Assembly (NCBI GenBank): GCA_048013815.1
Contig: CM106586.1
Location: 22,382,001 to 22,446,000, forward strand
Length of the DNA: 64,000 bases
Origin: Setoptus koraiensis
Taxonomy: Eukaryota > Arthropoda
Reading direction: 5' to 3'
In this document: piece after piece, positions 60,191 through 64,000 of the stretch
How the letters are laid out: every line of letters begins with the position of its first letter
How positions within the stretch are numbered: position 1 is the first letter of the stretch
Translations under genes and position numbers: made by a program
Notes under the pieces: generated by a model
What the model was told of the DNA's origin: nothing
The model's database searches: none
Seen by the model: the letters and a program-made list of their open reading frames with translations, nothing else

Positions 60191-61215
60191 TGGACATCAT
60201 ACAAATTAAGTAATTCGTTAGCAGCGAGGCAATCAATTTATTCATTTGAGACTCATCAATTATCTCAGTTTATTGCAGAAACGAGTCCCATGATACAAGA
60301 ATATCTGTATATGCCTGAATAAGCAAATTCAGTTATATTATACTTTTGTTCGCGAATCAATAGAAAGATGAGCCAACAATTGATACGCGCAACAATTTTT
60401 ATAACCGCTCTCCTAATGATGACGGTTTTATCTGCAAAGCCAATCGATGCCAATCATAGACGAGGCAAAACTGGGATGGAAGACTGGTCGTCTTATTGTG
60501 TTAGATGTTGGCGACCTCTATGTGAAGCTTACGACGTATGCGGTCGTCATGAATTCTCAACTCATGATGCTAAGCCAGCGCGTTGCAAATCAGTAAATAC
60601 CCATTTTGTAAAAAGTCAGCTCCAAAAAGAAGCCAGACAATCGGATGGAATTCACTGCCCACCTAAAAGTAATTTCAAATTCTAACCATATATTTTCCGG
60701 TAACGAGCTGGCATGGAAAGAATTTCAATTCAATATTTCACACTCAATACCTCATATCATACATTATCACACCGCATTCAGCCCTGTAATCGGACATGTA
60801 GGCCGAAATGGTTCATGCAAGTGCTACCATCGAAGCTTCTTTCGTCGCTTATCAATATGAATTTATTATTATTATCATCATTACTATTATAATTATCACA
60901 ATCGAATATAATTAATTGATTTAGTATGTACGCTATTTATGATACTGCTGCTTATCTCTTTCTCTGTACAATGCAAATTGTTTGCAATATATTCAATCAT
61001 ATTGTCTGTTACACCTTTTATTCGGTAGCGACTATTTGGTTGCACTATTGAACCTTTTGATGAGCCAAGCCAGCTTTATTGTCTCTGATGACAACATTAG
61101 AGGACCTGCGAGTGGAAGATATAATTTCCGCCTTGAGATTGTGCACATATTTTCTAGCTTGCATGAGATATTCGGCATTTTCAGTCATTTGTGTCTCACA
61201 TAGAGATCGCGAATG
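60191..61215 (-). repeat. Inverted repeat, right arm, interrupted
   Basis: Partner of 59268-59868. It contains an extra segment (60300-60756) absent from the left arm, which holds the small secreted-protein ORF. The outer end lies inside the TANC terminal exon. Confidence 0.9.
60368..60685 (+). CDS. Small secreted cysteine-rich protein
   Basis: 105 aa from ATG 60368 to TAA 60685. A signal peptide is clear (about residues 1-23: I-F-I-T-A-L-L-M-M-T-V-L-S-A). The mature part has six cysteines in the pattern Y-C-V-R-C-W-R-P-L-C-E-A-Y-D-V-C, then two more spaced cysteines. An alternative splice (GTAAAT at 60593, acceptor CAG ending 60781, phase 0) would swap the tail for P-C-N-R-T-C-R-P-K-W, keeping a cysteine-rich character. 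A TATA-like ATTATA lies about 30 bp before the ATG. The function is unknown; a secreted peptide hormone, antimicrobial or structural peptide are all possible. It lies in the segment missing from the other inverted-repeat arm. Confidence 0.55.
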   Translation: MSQQLIRATIFITALLMMTVLSAKPIDANHRRGKTGMEDWSSYCVRCWRPLCEAYDVCGRHEFSTHDAKPARCKSVNTHFVKSQLQKEARQSDGIHCPPKSNFKF

Positions 61216-64000
61216 ATTGCCATTATGCCCTGCATTGTAACCGGGAATATTCTGATTCAATTCATTCATTATTTCATTGATAGTCTTGTCTATCAGATTG
61301 GAAGCCTGTTCGATGGCCACCAGAGCCTCATGGTATTCCCTGTGTTGTTGTTGTTGTGAAAGATTGGGTTTGAGACGAATTAATCGATTAATTAATTGGT
61401 TGATTGATTATTGCATTTCGCAAAGCACGGAAATATACATAATACCGATGTAATGTGACCGAAAATTATATATTTTCGCGAGCAAACTCACCCCAGATCC
61501 TTGAGAATTTGGGCCTTGGAGAAGTAGCCCTCGTAAGAGGACGACTCTATAAGAATGGTCATATGTGCGTCCTCGAGAGCTTTCATGTAATTCTGGCGAA
61601 ATAAAAACAACAAAACAAACAAAAAATGTCACGTACGAATAGATGAGTGACAGATCGGAAGAATTGCAGCTAATTGCATAGCGGTTATATGACATAATCG
61701 GTTTATACCTTTCGTTTGCGTTCGCATCTCGATAGACCAAGATACAATTGATATTTTGTTTGTTGCATGGACTCCAGAATGGTGTCATCAAACACTTGTT
61801 GCTGATAGTCGTTTGAGTAATGTGTCCTCATCATGTTTCGCTCATTGAAGGGCCGACAAAATGGGGGCTGTCCGTGTTCAATCAGTGCCAGACGCTTCAG
61901 GGCATACTCAAACCTGTAGACGGCCGCGTCCAATTGCAGCTTCTGCAAATCAACAAATAAATGAAAGCGATTGATCAAATTAATTAGCAGTTAATTAATA
62001 ACGGTGCATCGATTCAATGATCCCCGACGGACACCGATGATAGGCTCACCTTGTACAGGTAGTAACCGTCTTGGCAGAGTTTCTTGAGAAGGGCGTCCAG
62101 TATGACCAGCTTGCCGTTGGCGCACTCCCATGTCTTGGAGCCCAGTTTGGCCCCGTTCTGCAGCAGATATTCTATGAGTATCATGTTGTCCTGTGACGCG
62201 GCACAATATTGAGCTGCAGCGTTGCGTTGTTGCGATGTGGGGGGGGGGCGAAAAGAATTGTGCGGACAGGTGAGCCGAAAAGAATTGCGCGGACAGGTGA
62301 GGCGAAAGTTGCGACTTTGGGCGCCATCTCGATGTGCTCACTGCGGTCCTCATACTCACCGATTACCCGATCCAGCAGTCGCAATCCGTTCTTGTCTTTG
62401 TGCTCGAAGTTGGCCCCACTGTCCACCAGCATCTTGAGCTGTCGTTTCGCGATGGGGGCGCGCATTTGCGACAGATTGGGATAGAGTGCATACGATGCGA
62501 TGATGGGGGATATAGAGAGATATTCAAATTAGCCAAAGCAATGTGATATTCAAATTGGCCAAAAAAGCGAAATATTCAAATTAGCCGAAACAGCGACATA
62601 TTCAAATTAGCCAAATCGCATTCGGCGAGTCGGCGGAGCTCACCATTTTCAGTCGCGAGCCGCGCAAACAGGCGTAATCGAGGGCAGACATGTCGAGCTC
62701 GTTGCGCACATTGAGTTCCGCGTCGCGGCTGTCCAAAATATACTGGACACTCTTGTAATTATCACATTGAATGGCGTGCATCAGCGCACTGGAACCCTGT
62801 ATGTCCGTCGTGTTGACATTGGCCCCATGACCGATGAGGATCTTGGTCACCTTCGAGCTCAGATTGTCCCTGTCCTGGCCGTTGCCGTTTGTTGTCCGCA
62901 TTTGGTCCGTTTCGTCGCTCGAATCGTCCTCGGTCGAGGTGGAGCCGGCCGATAGTTGCTTGCTGTCCGCGTGCAAATGTTTGCCGCAATTGTCGGCCGC
63001 ATTGTCGCCGCTTGCGCTCTTGTTCGGATCGCCACTGGTGGCCGGCAATACCCGAGCGGCGTGTATGAGAGCACTAAAACCAAACGGTTTGTCCTGATTG
63101 TTGATCAGCATGGGAATGTTGGAATCGTTGGTCGCATGGTCGGTTTGTTGTTGCGCGTGCTTGCCGGAAGTGCCCGTGCTCGAGCCGCTGCTTGCGCTGC
63201 TGGCGCCCTTGAGCAGTAGTTGCACCGTGTCCAACAGGTCCGATTCGTGGGCCAATTTGTCGTGTGAGCCAGCCGGCAAATGTAAGCTGGCCAAAAAGCA
63301 ACTGAGCGCGGTTTGATTGAACGCATTCAGCACGTGATGGCTGGCGTGAAAGTCCTCAATTAGCGATCGGCATATATCCAGATTGTTGTTGGTGGCGGCC
63401 GAGGCGGCCCCAGTCAGCGGCGTGTGCCCAGTGAATCGCCTGTCGCATCTATTGATGACGCTCATCAGATCCGGTTTGGTGGCGCTGCTGCTCTGCTTTA
63501 TGAAATATCTCAAGAATCGCATGAGGGCGTCGTATATCTGATAGTGGCCCCTGATGCAAGCGATCACCATAGACTGGTGCAACAAATCCACGAAAAACTC
63601 CTCCTGGTGGCCGCTGTTGATACTGACACAATACACGTAATACAGGTGATCGGTGAGATACTCGACTATTTTCAGCCGGTTGAAGCAGCTCGCCACCAGC
63701 AGCGGATGATAGTGCTCGATGAGCTTGTCGTCCAGGGGCGAACAGCACTGGCGCAGCATTTTTATCTGGCGCGGCGTGATGCGATCCGAGGCCCCGTGCT
63801 CCACAAGCAGCTTCAGTATTTCGGTGTGGCCCTCGTGGGCTGCTATCACCGACGGACTGGACAGGAGCAAATGACGGTGTTGCGCGTCTTCGCGCAACTC
63901 CAGCGCGGGCTTGCCGGCGCCGCTCTTCGCTGCGGTCCGCGCGGTCTGTTGAGCGGCCGCCGAGCCCGACTGGTCGGCGCTCGACAGGTACGGGCTCACG
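61045..64000 (-). CDS. TANC/rolling pebbles-like ankyrin-TPR scaffold, 3' part
   Basis: Six exons visible: 64000-62644 (runs off the window), 62438-62360, 62213-62050, 61942-61709, 61592-61492 and 61339-61045, with GT-AG introns and agreeing phases (0, 1, 0, 0, 2). Ankyrin repeats fill the first three (G-H-T-E-I-L-K-L-L-V-E-H-G-A, L-L-D-R-V-I, L-L-Q-N-G-A-K-L-G-S-K-T-W). TPR-type helices follow (A-V-Y-R-F-E-Y-A-L-K-R-L, L-G-L-S-R-C-E-R-K), then a helical tail ending A-H-Q-K-V-Q. The G-A-K-L-G-x-x-T-W to TPR junction is the hallmark of TANC1/2 and fly rols, scaffolds in synapses and myoblast fusion. The protein stops soon after the TPRs, lacking the long disordered C-terminus. The large exon is much richer in G and C than the rest of the window. 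Confidence 0.85.
62250..62303 (+). repeat. 27-bp minisatellite in a TANC intron
   Basis: Two near-identical 27-bp units beginning GAAAAGAATTG and containing CGGACAGGTGAG, with a partial third. A G10 run precedes it (about 62239-62248). It lies in the intron between the second and third visible exons. Confidence 0.9.
62520..62620 (+). repeat. 26-bp minisatellite in a TANC intron
   Basis: Almost four tandem 26-bp units starting ATATTCAAATT(A/G)GCC. They fill half of the intron after the large ankyrin exon. Confidence 0.92.

Overview
The window is nuclear DNA of a small-genome animal. Genes are mostly single-exon or carry introns of roughly 40-200 bp, splice sites are GT-AG, coding polyglutamine and polyasparagine tracts are common, and the gene set is metazoan (caudal homeobox, beta-tubulin, pelota, PKN, TANC/rolling pebbles, BBS8, ZNF341-like). 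The beta-tubulin and the CAA/CAG-rich caudal tail look arthropod-like, and compactness with domain loss would suit a mite or similar miniaturised arthropod. That placement is an inference.

Layout. 1-9.3 kb is dense: a terminal exon resembling M1 aminopeptidases (+), an orphan signal-anchored protein (+), a tyrosine-rich single-pass adaptor-like protein (+), the pair PET117 then ALKBH4 on the minus strand 26 bp apart, LRRC47 (+), a tentative small gene head-to-head with VPS28 (+), and a small candidate gene tail-to-tail with it. 9.3-13.5 kb is gene-poor and holds a 127-bp copy of a piece of LONP2. 13.5-31 kb has beta-tubulin (+), BBS8/TTC8 (+) with an X-box upstream, peroxisomal LONP2 (-) ending in SKL, a kinase-less PKD-like ULD-C1 protein (+) converging on PKN (-), and pelota (+), whose terminal exon lies between two direct copies of a ~0.9-kb TATA-bearing segment. 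31-38.7 kb is rich in simple repeats around caudal (+). 38.7-50.6 kb is all minus strand: an RBM26/27 (swm)-like protein, a DGAT2-family acyltransferase with an altered active-site box, a PHYH-like dioxygenase lacking one iron ligand, and EXOSC10/Rrp6. 50.6-55.5 kb is gene-poor and contains a 400-bp tract almost without cytosine. 55.5-64 kb has ZNF341-like (-) and the 3' part of TANC/rols (-), whose last exon was duplicated as an inverted, decayed copy; a small secreted cysteine-rich protein gene sits in the indel of that inverted repeat.

Shared themes. Several proteins begin at or just before a conserved domain and appear to lack the usual N-terminal module (caudal without hexapeptide, PKN with one HR1, EXOSC10 without PMC2NT, RBM26-like without PWI). 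Functions are mostly independent housekeeping roles: ESCRT-I, exosome, ribosome rescue, peroxisome, cilium. No viral or LTR-type fossil, CRISPR array, rRNA or convincing tRNA was seen.
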